From: Drosophila pseudoobscura
Lineage: Eukaryota > Arthropoda > Insecta > Diptera > Drosophilidae
Length of the DNA: 64,000 nt
Reading direction: 5' to 3'
NCBI RefSeq assembly: GCF_009870125.1
Contig: NC_046679.1
Location: 27,962,001 to 28,026,000, forward strand
The position numbers and the translations under genes were made by a program. Under the pieces are notes generated by a model that did not search any database, was not told the DNA's origin, and saw nothing but the letters and a program-made list of their open reading frames with translations. Of this stretch, positions 35,843-48,200 are shown piece after piece; the stretch's first letter is position 1, and each line of letters begins with the position of its first letter.

Positions 35843-35982
35843 TAGCATTGCGCGGTGCTCGTGCTTTTGTTGCAATTTTCCGTATTTTTCGTGCTCTAAA
35901 AGTGCTTTCTGTGTACAATTTTAAAGACCATAATTGAGCGAATACGTTTTGCGTACAAACAGTGGAAATAATCAAAGAATTG
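35843..35982 (+). other. Probable noncoding first exon of NASP
   Basis: Downstream of the Motif 1 promoter, the sequence runs to a consensus donor TTG|GTAAGT at 35982/35983. It has no ATG-initiated frame of note. The first good plus-strand acceptor that makes sense is TATTTTCCAG at 40500-40509, preceded by a pyrimidine tract and a branch-like CTAACT, 34 bases before the NASP start codon. The exon start is inferred. Confidence 0.5.
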
Positions 35983-38671
35983 GTAAGTTATTTGCGCTGT
36001 TTCGGTGGCTAAATGCCGATGCACACACACACATTCACTCGCACATATACTGGCACAGCGACACGCGAATTTGCGAATTTCGTTTTGGCCTGGCTCTTGC
36101 TTCTGTTGTTGTTGGTAATATGTTGTATGTGCTAAACATTAATTAATTGTCGCAATTTCTGTTTCGCTATAAATATGTGAAACGTGCTGTCGGAATTTGC
36201 TTTAATTCAATGGGCAATTGCGTTGCTTTTTTTTTGCCGGTATTAGTGCGTTTGTTGGCGCGGGCGAATGGCGGGCAATTACACACACACACATGCATAA
36301 GTGCAGATAGTGGTTTACGTTTATACGATGTCGGCTTTGGAATTTTGTCTATCAACTAGGAAGTTATTTTTAATAAACGATCATTTAGGGTATCTACTTA
36401 GGCTGAATGCCGTTTGTGCAAATACTTTGACACAGTGCGAGTTTTGGTGCAGTTTTTCTGATACCACAACGCGATCAGTACTGTGGGATCGTGGGAAATC
36501 TTACATCGGGGGTCACAACTGATCGCGATCGCCAGCAAACGCATAAACTCGGCGTTAAACGGCACACACACAAATACAGACACAGCGCACACACAGGTGA
36601 ATGAACTTTTTTGCGTTGTTTTGTAATCTCGATTTGTTGCTGTTTTCTGTACTTGTGTGCGAATTTTGTAATTGTTTTCAGAACGCGCGCAAACAAAACA
36701 CACATGCCGTTTTTTTTCTTTTATTCTCATTTTCTTTTCTCTGCATTGTTTTCAATTTGCCGCCCCTGGCTCTGGATTCTCTGCTGTCTCATTTTGCAGC
36801 TGCATTTACACACGAGTTAGCTATTGATCTCGCTCGCTCTCACCCCTCTCTCTTTCTCAGTCTTACTCTCCATCATCGGTCTCGCCAAAAGCTCGCGAAA
36901 GTGTCGTGTCTTTAATACCCTTTTAAGAAAGTTGTATAAATTTAAAAGGCAGTTTGCAAAGTAAAAAAATATGAAACAACTTTTTTACGGGAGTGATGTG
37001 GCTGCGAAATTATTTGTTGCTTACAGGAATTCAACCAAATATATTATACCTCTCATAGGCACAATTTAACTTTTAGGGTATCCCCAGATTCAGTTGCGAA
37101 CCAAACCTTCCTTCTGGTATTTCTTACATTTTTTTTTTATTTTTCGCGCGAGTTCATTTGCATGTTTGTTTAATTTGTTTCCACAGCAGCTCTTCGCAAA
37201 TGTTAATGAACCTGCAGCCTGCCAGCAGAAATTTGCAATACAATTTTTACCAAAAATGTCATAAATGATCTGTCGATCTGCTATTTATAGAACACAGAAG
37301 ACACCCATTCCCTAGGAAAGCCCTTCAAAAAATACACTCATTTCCTTGTAAACTTTTTCAAAGAAAGTATTTTTCTTGTATTTAAATAATTTACTTCTTA
37401 TATTCTTTGTATTTTTTTTGGTTTTAAGGCAAAGCGTTTGCATAAAAATACATTTGTTGTTGTCCATGTTTATTACTTGTAGCTTCTTTTGTTTTGGTTT
37501 TTGATGTTTGGTTTTCTATACAATAAGTTTTGTAAACCATTTGATTTAAAGCACTAGATGTTCTCAATACGTTTTTGCTGTAAAGCGTCCCTACATTTTG
37601 TGTACTACTGTACCCCCGGAGGAGCTCTAAGTATCCGTAAATTTCTACAATTAGTGACATTCTGTTGTGACACTTTCTTAAAATCGTTCCAAATAATGAG
37701 CAAGGCGGGAAAATGTAGAAGCAGTTTAGTTGTTAAGAAAGCAGTTCAAAAATGTTACAAGCCGCATTCGGCACTAGTTGCTTCTCCTTCTAGCCGTGTT
37801 CAGCTGTAGCAGCAGTTGAAAGCAGTGAAAGCAGTTCATTGCAGAAGAACTTAGCTGTACTTTCCAATTTCTTTTCCAGTCCTTCCCGTACGTTTGAAAG
37901 CAGTGCAAGCAGTTTTACTCCGTTTTCGACTATTTTTTTCTCCTAAATTACAGTAGTCTTCCAATCATTTGGCATAATTCTAATCAAGTGCCACATACAG
38001 AACAGATATTCCCTACTTTCGGTTTGATTAACGCTATTGCAAGCGAAACTGTTTACTAGAAAGCACTTTAAAGCAAAAGCCTTTGTTTTGTGGTTGTTGT
38101 TGCTGTCTTCGTGTAAATAAATGTCTCACATTTTACATATGCTTTTAAAGTTAGTTATAGATTAGAATTAGTTTTAGTATTAGTACTGGTGTTGTGTAGA
38201 ATCGTGTAGAATACAAAAAGGGGTGGAGAGGGTTTACTTGTAAAGATAGAGTGTAAATTGAATTTACATTTTAGTTAAAGTACATAATGTTCCGCAATAA
38301 TAATTAATTATAGATTAAGTTGTATATAAGAACAAGGCAATTGAGTTTGTTTTTTCTTTTCTTCGTACATTAATGTAAGATTAAGGATTAAGAGCACACG
38401 TTGAAGAACGATTCGAAATAAGTTTGAGTATAAATTACACCAAAAGATGGAAACAAAGACAGATAGGTGGAAGCCAGGGGGCAGGACTCCGAGACACATT
38501 CTACAGAATGTATTTACCCTTGCCCCCACGATGCTCCTTTTGCCGCTGCGACGAGGTGACGGCTGCCAGCAGGAAACTGGAGCTGCCACCGCTGCTGGTG
38601 CTATTGGTGCTGCCGTAGCTGCCATAGCTGCTGCCGGCATATCCATAGCCGCCGAGCGGCAGGGCGTTTAG
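35983..38671. other. Intron of NASP and 3' UTR of the claudin-like gene
   Basis: No coding exon. On the plus strand this is probably NASP 5' intron; on the minus strand the part left of 38671 is 3' UTR of the claudin-like gene. A minus-strand AATAAA lies near 37470. Pyrimidine-rich and TTT-rich stretches are frequent, and CT-rich DNA lies at 36830-36870. Confidence 0.45.
37717..37916 (-). repeat. Cluster of ACTGCTT strings in the claudin-like 3' UTR
   Basis: GCAGT, mostly as AAGCAGT, occurs seven times in 200 bases on the plus strand (near 37720, 37740, 37812, 37821, 37831, 37901 and 37909). That is ACTGC or ACTGCTT in the minus-strand transcript. Three are spaced by 9-10 bases. It may be a small degenerate tandem repeat or a regulatory cluster. 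Confidence 0.35.
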
Positions 38672-41600
38672 CTAAATCATTAAAGCCGAAAATGGGTTAT
38701 ACCGCATGATCTTTGACAGCAAAATCCACAGCACCGAGGTGATGGCGCACAGCACAACGCCGCCCCATCCCAAGTCCAGGCTCCAGGACGTAAGGAATAT
38801 CCGTGCGCCCAACAGTGGCTTGGCCATGATGGCCACTCCCCCGGGACGTGCCACAATGCCATCCACAGTGCCATCATAGTCGCTGTCCAGCATTGGACGT
38901 CCCTGCTGTCGCTTAAAGTGGATGATCATCAGCGTAAAGAGTGCAAAGAGAGCTGAAAGTATCAGTTTTATCAAAGTTTGAGTGGCTAAAGGATCTCCAA
39001 GAACTCACCTGCCAGGAGATACATCACACCTGTGATGAGGATTGCACTGATCTGACGCTGACAGACGCCGAAGGCTCCAACTAAAGCGGCACTGCCCAAT
39101 ATAATGAGGCACACCAATGAGCAGGATATGGAGAGATTTTGCATTCCTAAAAGATGATTTCAATTCGATTAAACCATTCCTACGACTAGATTCATTAAGA
39201 TACTGCTTAACTCTGTGGATTATAGTGATTATAGTGTATAATACCAAGAAGATTGATTAGCAAAAGCAAAAGCAGAAGCGGAAGGCTGAGATGATGAATA
39301 GAGTCTAACAGGATTTCCTCATTCCATTGATTGGAAAAGTTCATGGAAATTCATAGAATTAGCAGTAATCTAATGTATAATCATGACAACAGCTTGCACT
39401 GCTTAAAGCTGTATTGTTTCCACTACTGAAACTGAAATTAAAGCAGTGGAGAAGCAGTAGGGATGGGAAGCCTGGAATCATGGAAAGCTTCTCCCTTGAG
39501 GTTTAAAATCATTTTCTATAGCCCTTAAATTCATTTGTGGCCATAAATAAAAGATACTTCTTCAATTTCCGCTCAAACACTCTCCGGGGGCACACACACA
39601 CACACACCTGGAAAACCAATTACCCAATAGACGACTCTTTTTCCGACACTACCAGCAATTAAATCTCATATGTGTGGTGTTGGTGGCAGCTCCCACGGAC
39701 CCATAAAATGGCTGGGAAAAGTGGCAAATGCGATTCTTAGAACGCATGGAAGGGAGGAAGAGGGATGGTCGGTCGGTAGGGGACGCAAAAAGGTAGATGA
39801 ACCAAACCACTTGGTGACCTATATTTCCCCAACCACTTGCTGCACCTCTACCTCCGGGGCTCCCTTTGCTGGCCTGCCACTTGCTGTACCTCTGGCTTCC
39901 CGTTTCCACGAGGCATGCACCTATCGACACGGACATGTTTCATCTGTTGTGGGGTGGCAGGAAGGAGGTACAGCACGGGACTATATTGACAATATAGGAA
40001 ACCGGAGGCAAACTCGGTTAGCTTTTGCGGTAATTACTTTATATAGTAGACGGTGCTATTACAAGGCCACAGGACACATTCGGTTATGCTCCTCCTCTGG
40101 GCATTTGTTGCCGTCTTTGGTTTTCATTTTTATCTGCTCTGCTTTGTTCTATGGGATTTTGCCGACTCTCTCCACTGCTGGTGGAAATGGGATTTGTGGT
40201 AATGACTTGTGAAATGTGCGACAGCTTGGAGCCAACATTTTAAGCCAGAATAAATGGTAAAATGGTGCAAGAAAGCAAGCGGAAGCGGGGGAGTAACGCG
40301 AAAATGCCATTTAAAAATTGTGTTTTACAAAAATAAACACACATTTACTGGTGGTCTTCTACATACATCGAAAGTGACGTCTAGGGCACACAACCTACAA
40401 ATGTTGTTTAGGGTTTAAAGGAATGAAGGAAGGGTCTACAAAATGAGGATAAACCAAAAGAAAACAAAGCCAACAAAGCTAACCCTCCTGTCTCCTAACT
40501 ATTTTCCAGATCTATCTACTCTCTGCTGCATTCAATATACAAAATGTCTGCTGAAGCTGAAGCCATTGTCACAACGGCCGCTGCCGATGCCTCCACATCA
40601 CCGACAAAAATCAAGAAAGTAGCCGCCGTCGATGCAGACACCACACCCGACAACGCTGTGCCCGTGGCCACAGATGGCGCCTCCGAGGGAAACGGCAAGG
40701 TGGAGCAAGAGCGCGCCGAAAAAATACTCAAGGGCAAGGAGCTCTTTAGCCAAGGATCGCGCAATTTCCTGGTCAAGAGCTACGATGAGGCCGCCGATGA
40801 ATTGAGCCAGGTGTGCCAGCTGTACGAGGAGGTTTACGGCGAGCTGGCCGATGAATTGGGGCAGCCCCTGCTGCTGTGAGTGGATGACACAGATGATGGA
40901 GAGCGGTTGTAACTTTATTAATATCGTATAATTTGTCCCTCCCGGTAGATATGCCAAGGCGCTGATTGCCATGGCTCTGGATGAGAACAAAGTGATTGAT
41001 GTGCCCGATGAGGCAGCCGATGACGATGATGAGGATATGGACGATGACGATGATGCTGGGGACGAAGCAGGGGAAGCTGCAGAGTCCAAGAAAGAAGCTG
41101 GCGATGACAAGAAGGAGGCAGGCGAGGCCAAGAAGGAGGCAAGCGAGGCCAAAGAAGCGGCAGAGTCGAAGAAGGAAGCCGAGCCATCCAAGAAGGAAGC
41201 CAATGGCGCCGGCAGCACAAATGGCAAGGCGTTGGATAGCATCAAGGAGGCCTCCGACGAAGCCGATTCCACTGTAGATGCCCCAACAGATGAGAAGAAT
41301 GCCAAGAAATCATCCACAGGAGTCGAAGAAGTTAGCAGCAGCAATGGCGGTGCCACGGTCAACGATGATGAGCGTCCCAGCACCTCGAATGGTGAGGCTG
41401 CAGCCAGTCCCAGCAATGGAGCTGCGGCTTCAGCCGGCGGAGAGGATGAGGAGGAGACCGAAGAGGGCGTCAGTGGCAGTCTCCAGTTGGCCTGGGAGAT
41501 CTTGGAGGCAGCTGCCAAGATCTTTTTGCGCCAGGGCCTCAACGGCCTTCCCTATTTGGCAGAGGTTCAAACTGAATTGGCAAATATTGAATTTGAGAAT

Positions 41601-44429
41601 GGGATCCTTGAGGCGGCACGTGAGGATTACGGTGAGTTACTACTTGAGCAAAGATACTTCATTTACTGATTGTGGAATGTCCATTGAAAATTTCAGAAAA
41701 AGCACTCTTAATTCTAAGCGATCTCCCAACTAAGAATCGCCGGGCACTCGCCGAGCTGCACTACAAGATCGGCCTGACATTTTTGATGGCACAGCAAAAC
41801 AAGGAAGGAGCCGCCTCGCTGCGTCTCTCCAGTGCCTTGATTGAGGAGGAAATAACAGAGATCAAGCAGAAAGAGGAGCCCCTCAGTGATCGCGAGAAGA
41901 ACAATATGTTGGATTTGGAGGAGACCAAGCAGGAGATATTGGCCAAAATACAGGAAATTGAAGAGATGCAGGCTCAGGTAAGGGAAACGATACATTTTCC
42001 TGTATAATTATTAATTTAAAACCAATTTTCAGACCATTGCTGAGGTGCGTGCGGCTTTGGATAGCTACATCAAGCCAATGGGCAGTGGCAGTAGCAGCAG
42101 CGGGGGCGCCAGCAGCAACGATGCTGCTGCGTCTTCATCCACCAATGGGGCGGCCAGCTCTCCATCACCGTCATCATCGTCCAGTGCTGCTGCTAGTTCT
42201 GCTGTTGCTGCCACCTCGTCCTCGTCGACCATTAGCAGCAGTTCCACCGCCAAGCCCACCGATATTACGCATTTGATTAAGCGCAAGAAGCCCGAGGAGC
42301 CGGGCTCTGAGGCCGAGGCCCTGTGCTCGCCGGCCAAGCGTCCCGCCTTGTAGGAAAAGCAGCGGCACATTCCAGTGGCACACACTCAATCACCCCCCAC
42401 ACATCAGCTACTTAAACCACCCATCCCTCGACCCTCAACCCATGATAGAAACACCTTTTTCACACACTTGCATTTTATAAAACACAAGCACACTGTCACT
42501 GTCCCCATGCTTTCCCCCTATTATGCTCCTATTTATGCTTTTTGTTTGCTGTTTTTTCTACCAAAATTCTCTGTAAGTCTCTGTAAGTTTAAAATCACAA
42601 TTTAGTGCGTAAGAAAGTGCGTAAAAATAAACGAATGTTTTGTATTAAACAAAAGGAACGGAGAGGAATAGAGTGGGCTGGAAGACAGTGGAGAGTGGAG
42701 ATTGGTTCATGGATTCAGGACCGATTGGCGACCAGATACGTACTCAGATGCGGCTGCAGAGTGATGACCTGTGACTCACTGTGCTGCCAATCGTTGCGCT
42801 GCTCCTCCCCGCGTGCATTCTCCATGGAGCCCGCCAGATAGTTGACACATGGAGGGGCTCCTCGTGGGAATTTCGGATTGCGCCGCAGCTCCTGCAGCTG
42901 CTGGATGGGCAGATCAATGCACAGGGTCCAGATCCCGCCGTGCATGGGCACCAGGAATACAGATTCGCGACGAAATCGATGATCGGCTGGAGGATGGCGA
43001 GAAAGATGTACAGGATTACGATATAGATATAGGACCAGGACATACCTCTCTTATCCGGCTTGAGCATGGCCACCTGGTCCTCTAGCAGCCACTCCAGATG
43101 CAGACCCGAACGATTCGAGTAACGATCCAGACTATTACGATCCCATGTGACATGCTCCCAGTGATCCGTCATGATGGCAGCACACAGCATGGCCGTGGCA
43201 CTGGTGGTCATCAGAAGGGTGACAAAGAGAAACAGCACCGGCGGCGGACCCATGCAGCAGGTGGAGCAGCAGGCGCTGCCCCCCGCCGTACTGCCCATGC
43301 CCAGGCCGTCCATTTGTGAGCCCAGGGATGTGGGGGAACCACTGCCGCCGCTACCACGACGTTGGATAACCTTCGCGCAGCTGTTCTGCCTCAACAGGAT
43401 GCTGTTGCTGCGCCTCAGACTCTCGACGGCCGCTGCCGCAACGGCGGATGTGGCTGCGTTTGCGCCCGAATTTCCTGCGTCGAACTGCAAGGAGCCGCCG
43501 ACCACGGAGGAGGGATGCTCATAAATGCTGTTGTGGCGACTGGGTGCAAAATAGTAGCAGGTGGTTTGCCTGGGCTCCGTTAACTGCTGCTCGCCGCCGG
43601 GGAGATCCTCCTCATTGCTGCTGGAGTAGACGATCGACTGCTTGAACTGATTCGAGTAGCAGTTCTGCTTGAAGCTCTGCGATCCCTGCGGATGCTGCTG
43701 CTGCTGGATGTACAGAGCCTCGTAGTCGCAGTGATGCGGATTGCGATAGATGACGGGCCAGGAGCGTGTGGTCTTTGAGTTGCGGCTATAACGATTGCTT
43801 GTGGAGGCTCCTGTCGATGGGCCTGCGGCGGCGATACTGGCACTGGCACTGGGCTCCTCCTCCACGAGCGGTGTCAGTTCGTTGGGTGGCTCGCACGACG
43901 CCTCCAAAGTCAGGGGTAACTTCTGTAGCGGTTCCCGTTCCCGTTCGCTGTCCAAATCCAAATCCTGATCCTCCTGCTGCTGCTGCTGGTGAACGATGGT
44001 GGTCGTGGCCAACTGGCGCTGAAGCACGTTCTTCGCGGCCACACTGCTGGCACTAGCCGCAGCCAAGCTGAAGTCCTCTTCCTCGACCAGAGTGGCGCCG
44101 CCCACAGCAGGGCCTATGCCTGAAGGCGTGGAGAAAATGCTGTTAGACGACGACTGTGCCTGTGGCTGGGAGCGACTGCGCTGGAGCAGCGCAAAGTGTT
44201 TCGCATTGCTCTGTGCCGCCTGTTGCTGTGGCTGTGGCTGTGGCTGGGGCTGGGGCTGTTGTGCGATCGAGATGGGACTCGGCAGCGGCAACGGTGCCTC
44301 ATGGAGGAGGCCCCCACTGGTGGGCGATGTGATGCTCACTTCCGGCACACACGTAACCTTGTACCGACTGCCGCTGCCAATGCCAGCGCCCAGATTGACG
44401 GTGGCATGGCCATGGCCCTTCGAGCGCAT
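38672..44429 (-). CDS. Claudin-like four-pass membrane protein with long N-terminus
   Basis: Four minus-strand exons (44429-43046, 42986-42780, 39146-39009, 38952-38672) encode 669 residues. About 390 N-terminal residues are low-complexity, rich in Gln, Ser and Pro. TM1 (about 395-419) is followed by an outer loop with MTDHWEHVTW and then MHGGIWTLCIDLP, the W...GxWxxC pattern of claudin, PMP22 and stargazin-like proteins. TM2 starts after MQNLSIS, TM3 spans ITGVMYLLAALFALF, and TM4 includes WGGVVLCAITSVLWILL. The likely place is the cell surface or a junction; the partner is unknown. NASP lies inside the intron between exons 2 and 3. The upstream frame has a stop two codons before the chosen ATG, preceded by a short same-frame ORF (separate entry). 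Further 5' noncoding exons are likely. Confidence 0.8.
39147..40509. other. Noncoding stretch between claudin-like exon 3 and the NASP leader
   Basis: Intronic on both strands: intron 2 of the claudin-like gene on minus and the 5' intron of NASP on plus. It includes a short CA run near 39592-39607 and two further GCAGT strings near 39445. No exon is seen. Confidence 0.45.
40544..42353 (+). CDS. NASP: NASP, SHNi-TPR histone H3-H4 chaperone
   Basis: Four exons (40544-40875, 40949-41631, 41697-41977, 42033-42353) encode 538 residues. NASP binds and protects soluble histone H3-H4 in cytoplasm and nucleus. A first TPR helix pair spans AEKILKGKELFSQGSRNFL to LLLYAKALIAMALDE. It is followed by a long Asp/Glu then Lys/Glu/Ala-rich insert (about 120-290), typical of SHNi-TPR proteins. 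Later TPR segments include WEILEAAAKIFLRQG, YLAEVQTELANIEFENG and ALAELHYKIGLTFLMAQQN. The tail is Ser/Ala-rich and ends with nuclear-signal-like LIKRKKP and PAKRPAL. An acceptor at 40509 shows a spliced 5' UTR. A poly(A) signal lies near 42626. The gene sits wholly in an intron of the minus-strand claudin-like gene. The D. melanogaster counterpart is CG8223. Confidence 0.92.
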
Positions 44430-44432
44430 CAG

Positions 44433-44477
44433 TCATAAGTCGCTCGAGTCGCGCTTCTTGATCTTATTGAGGCTCAT
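44433..44477 (-). other. Short same-frame upstream ORF of the claudin-like gene
   Basis: ATG at 44477 opens 14 codons reading MSLNKIKKRDSSDL, then TGA followed by C. One codon later, in the same frame, the main ATG (44429) begins. The peptide looks protein-like. Readthrough of the TGA would fuse it to the main protein; otherwise it is an upstream ORF. Confidence 0.4.
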
Positions 44478-45135
44478 ATTGTGGTTCGTGGTGGTGGCGA
44501 TGGTGCCTGTGGCTGTGGCTTTGGTGGCGATGGTGGTTTGCTTTTGGTTTTTGCTTGAAATGTTTCTTGAATTTGTCGTATGGATGGTTGGTTTGGTTTG
44601 GTTTGGTTTGGTTGTCTGTCTGTTTCGTGTGGCTAAGAGTGTGCGGCGCCTAAAAGTCTACTATGCAAAATGGAACTTTGCGCGGGTGCCTCGACAAAAG
44701 AAATTTCTATGATTTTTGTATCTACTTAGCGGCGTTTGTTCTTGTAGATGTTTGTTGTTTCTATATTTTTCTTGTTCTATATTTGTTGTAGTTTTTGCTT
44801 GTAGTTTTGTTTGTTGTCTTGTTTGTTGTTTTGTTTATTGTTGCGGCAAAACAACACGCCTTGTTTTAGCCTTTACGTTTTGTTTGCGAGTATTTTTACC
44901 AATTTACAGTTTTTTTAATGATTTTTTGATTCTGTTGCTCTTTCTTTTACTACATTTAGCTTGAAAGCTATATTAAAAAAAGAAAAGAAGTAGAAGATAA
45001 CAAATGTACAACATGAGTTTTGAAGGAGAGTTAGCAGGAGACAAAGACGACAGACAGATACGAAAGATACCAGAAAGTTACGCTACAAATGGTTCAAATA
45101 CGGAGGGAGAGAGTGTGCTAGAGATGAGAGAAGAA
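44478..45135 (-). other. Probable 5' UTR of the claudin-like gene
   Basis: Runs of GGTTT, TTGTTTG and GTTGT on the plus strand (CAAAC-type on the transcript strand) are typical of long fly leaders. No minus-strand coding exon extends the protein upstream. Confidence 0.35.
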
Positions 45136-45226
45136 GTTATCGTGCAATCGATAGACTGTGTGCAGGTGAGAGGAATAGATATATAGTGATATATTGAGAT
45201 AGTGTTAGTTATCGTGCTATCGATAC
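45136..45226 (-). promoter_or_regulatory. Duplicated DRE-type promoter element upstream of the claudin-like gene
   Basis: Two near-identical 19-base strings occur: GTTATCGTGCAATCGATAG (45136-45154) and GTTATCGTGCTATCGATAC (45208-45226). The second contains a perfect TATCGATA (45218-45225), the DRE bound by DREF; the first has one mismatch. They lie about 700-800 bases upstream of the claudin-like ATG and could form a proximal promoter. Confidence 0.45.
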
Positions 45227-48200
45227 ATTATCGAGTGCTAAGAAGCAACTACCGTGCTAATTTTTGTTGTTCCATTGAAAAAAGCATGCGTTCAAAATAA
45301 ATCCATTATAAAAGATAACTCCATTTGCCATTTCTTGCCTAATGGACCCAAAAAATGCTTCAAATTGCATTTTAAATTCAGTACGAATTATGCCCCCCAA
45401 CTGGAATTTAATCTAATTTCATAGTTTTCCAACTCCAGACACAGCCAAATATTCGGCAAAGCAAAAAATTTGAATTGGCGCTGAGTAGCCGAAAAATTCA
45501 ATTGTACGCGACCCGGATCCGAGCCGAATGGAGGCTGTTGCATATTACATGAGGCTCTCTGGCCCCAGCTCCCAGCTCAGCGGATATCCGCTGGCCAGGC
45601 TTTTGGCTTTCAGCCTGATGGTTGGGGCTTGGCTTGGATTCCTCTAGCCTGGCTGCCACTCTTCTCCCATTCTCGCCACGAACAAATTGAATTTGCTGTG
45701 TGTGTGCGGCCCGGCCGCCCATTAGGAGGTGCACCTGGTGTGTGATAGACCCCGAAACGGAACTCTCTAGTCATATGGGGATGTTTATGCGGGCTCTGGA
45801 TCCACCGCATATACACCTGGTTTACCCCGGCAGCCGGGCTTTCCATCGGTCCGCATATCATTTGCTTTTGGACTCCGCTCCGCTGCTAAGTTTTCGTGTT
45901 TGCTTTTTTGTGGTCCGGCAGCAGGGATTGCAGCAAGTGGTTTTGCTTTCGACTTTGCTTTGTGGCTGCCACGAGAGTACGGCAGAATGAGTTTTAATTT
46001 TCATTTTAATGAAACACTTGCACATTCGGTTTGCCGAGTGCAGAACACGAATTAGGCCAACTTTTGCTGGTTGAAGTGGTATTTCAATGTGAAAAGCGGC
46101 TAAAGCGGTTTAAAATGCCTTAATTAGATGCTGGAATTTAATGGAATATTTGATTTTTGGCGTATTTTAATAATGTATATTTGTGATTGCAAAGTTATGT
46201 AAATAGAAAAAGCTGAACATTTGATGAAATATTTTAATTTTGTATAGAATTGCGTAATTTCTGCACACATTCTGATGCCGGAAATTGAAAAAAGCTTAAA
46301 CAATAAATTAAAGCAGTGGAAAATTCCATAATTTATCCGTGGATTTAATTGCAAGTAATCCCATGGCTTTGTGTTTTAGAATGGAGTGAATTTAGGCATA
46401 AATTCTACAGGATTACAGGTAAATATATTATTGTTGAGCTTTTGAATAGTTTTATAGATATAATGGGACTCCCCTCGAAAGAAGAGATGCCGCTAAACGA
46501 TTTTAAAGTGCCAATCACTTGGCACCGAAATGTATGCTATGAAAAAAAACATTCGCACATCATCGACAGGCGACCGCAGGATCAGCAGCTGGCACGTGCT
46601 CGGGGCTCAAGCCTCTTTTCGTGGCACATTCTCACGGCTCGTTTGGCTTGTTCAATTCTTAATGGAAACGTAATAAGAAATAAGCCGCCACTCGACTCGT
46701 TTGCATAATTGATCAAGTGGCACACGTGCTGGGGCAGACCGTGTGGGTCGTCTCAGCTCTGGTTTGGTCAGTGGCTCAGAGGCCAGGGGTCAGAGCGAGC
46801 AGCTGAAATTAATTAAAACGCATGATAAGCATCCTGAAGCCTGTCAGCCAGCTCTGTGGCAGATGCAACCACACACACACACACACACGCAGCGCCGTGC
46901 TGGGGCAGCACGGGGGGAGGCATGGGAATAATTTGATTATGCCAGAGAGTTGGCCACTTGACAGTCGGTTCAGCACTTCCTTTCAGAGAGGCAAAGAGTC
47001 TGGCCTGCCTGCAGCCTCAATGTCACACACTTACGCAATGCAATTGGCAGCCGACACGTTCCACATACACACACACACAGAGACACAGAGGCACAGAGGC
47101 AGGCTGCAGCTGCAGCAGCTTCAACGCAGTGTACGTGAGAGTTTTACACAAAAGTTGGCGAAAAGTACAGCAGCAGCCCCCAAACATGGGGTACTTAAAG
47201 CGAGAAAGCGAAGAGGATGGGATGGAGTCCCTTGTGACTGTGGCTGTATGTGTGTGGTTGAGCTTGCCACAGAATGGGGAGAGCTGTGGAGAATCGTGGA
47301 GAACGCTTGTGGCCCTGTTTACACTTCTAACGAGTAAAAGACGATGAAGCAAAACCGGAAGACAAAGCAGAAGGAGGTCTTGAGAAAACTTTAGAGAATA
47401 TTTGCCATAGCAGAAAGTTCTGAATAAAACGGGGACTTGGGTTGATTCTTAGTTTACCGAAAACTGAGAACTAAAGGATAGTTCTGTCGACGGATATCTG
47501 CCAGAGGGCTTCAGTACATAAACTTTTTCTTAGAACCCCCGCGAATATCACTTCATTAGTTTTTATAAGGAGCGAAACCCCATTTCATTGCTCAAGGATT
47601 CAACGACTATTCCTTGAGCTCTCTGCCATGCGGACATTACCCTTAAACATCCACAAGTATCCTCTTGTTTCTGCCACTTCGGCGGTGGGGTTTTCCCCCA
47701 AGCAACCATTTTTATGGGAGTCGCCTTATGGCTAATGTCTTTATTTTTTATGCAGGCAATTAAAAAGAACACTTAACATACATATTCGCCTTACACATGT
47801 GGCTCTGGCTGTGGCAGTGGTGCCTTTTGTTGTATTTGTTATAGTTGTTTCCTGGGCAACGCGGCCACGCGGTCGCCTTGACAATCAGCGAACAGCGACA
47901 GCAACAGCAAAAAGAGGAACGAACTACAACGAATGGAGAGCCCCAAAAAAGGGGGTCAACAATAAATTAAGAGTCCAAGCAGACACTGGGGTTCTGCCAG
48001 CGTCCTGCCTTCCTGCCTCTGAACAAATGACGCAATGCAAATGAAAAATAATGAGCGAACATTTGGTCAGAAAAAGCACAGGAGTGGGAGCTGGAGCTCA
48101 GTGTGCCAGGGACCAGGGACCAGGATAAAGCCAGTAACAGAAGGAAAGACCAGTAGTCCAACCGCAACCGCAAGAAAGAAATCGTTGCCTGCTTTTGGGC

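Noticed and set aside
39670-40212. Plus-strand open frame of 180 codons between claudin-like exon 3 and NASP
   Set aside because: It lies in introns of both genes, has mixed low-quality sequence, and no recognisable domain or conserved splice context.
40598-41542. Antisense open frame of 314 codons over NASP
   Set aside because: It reflects the low-complexity acidic coding repeats (Asp, Glu, Lys, Ala codons) read on the other strand as Ser and Ala runs.
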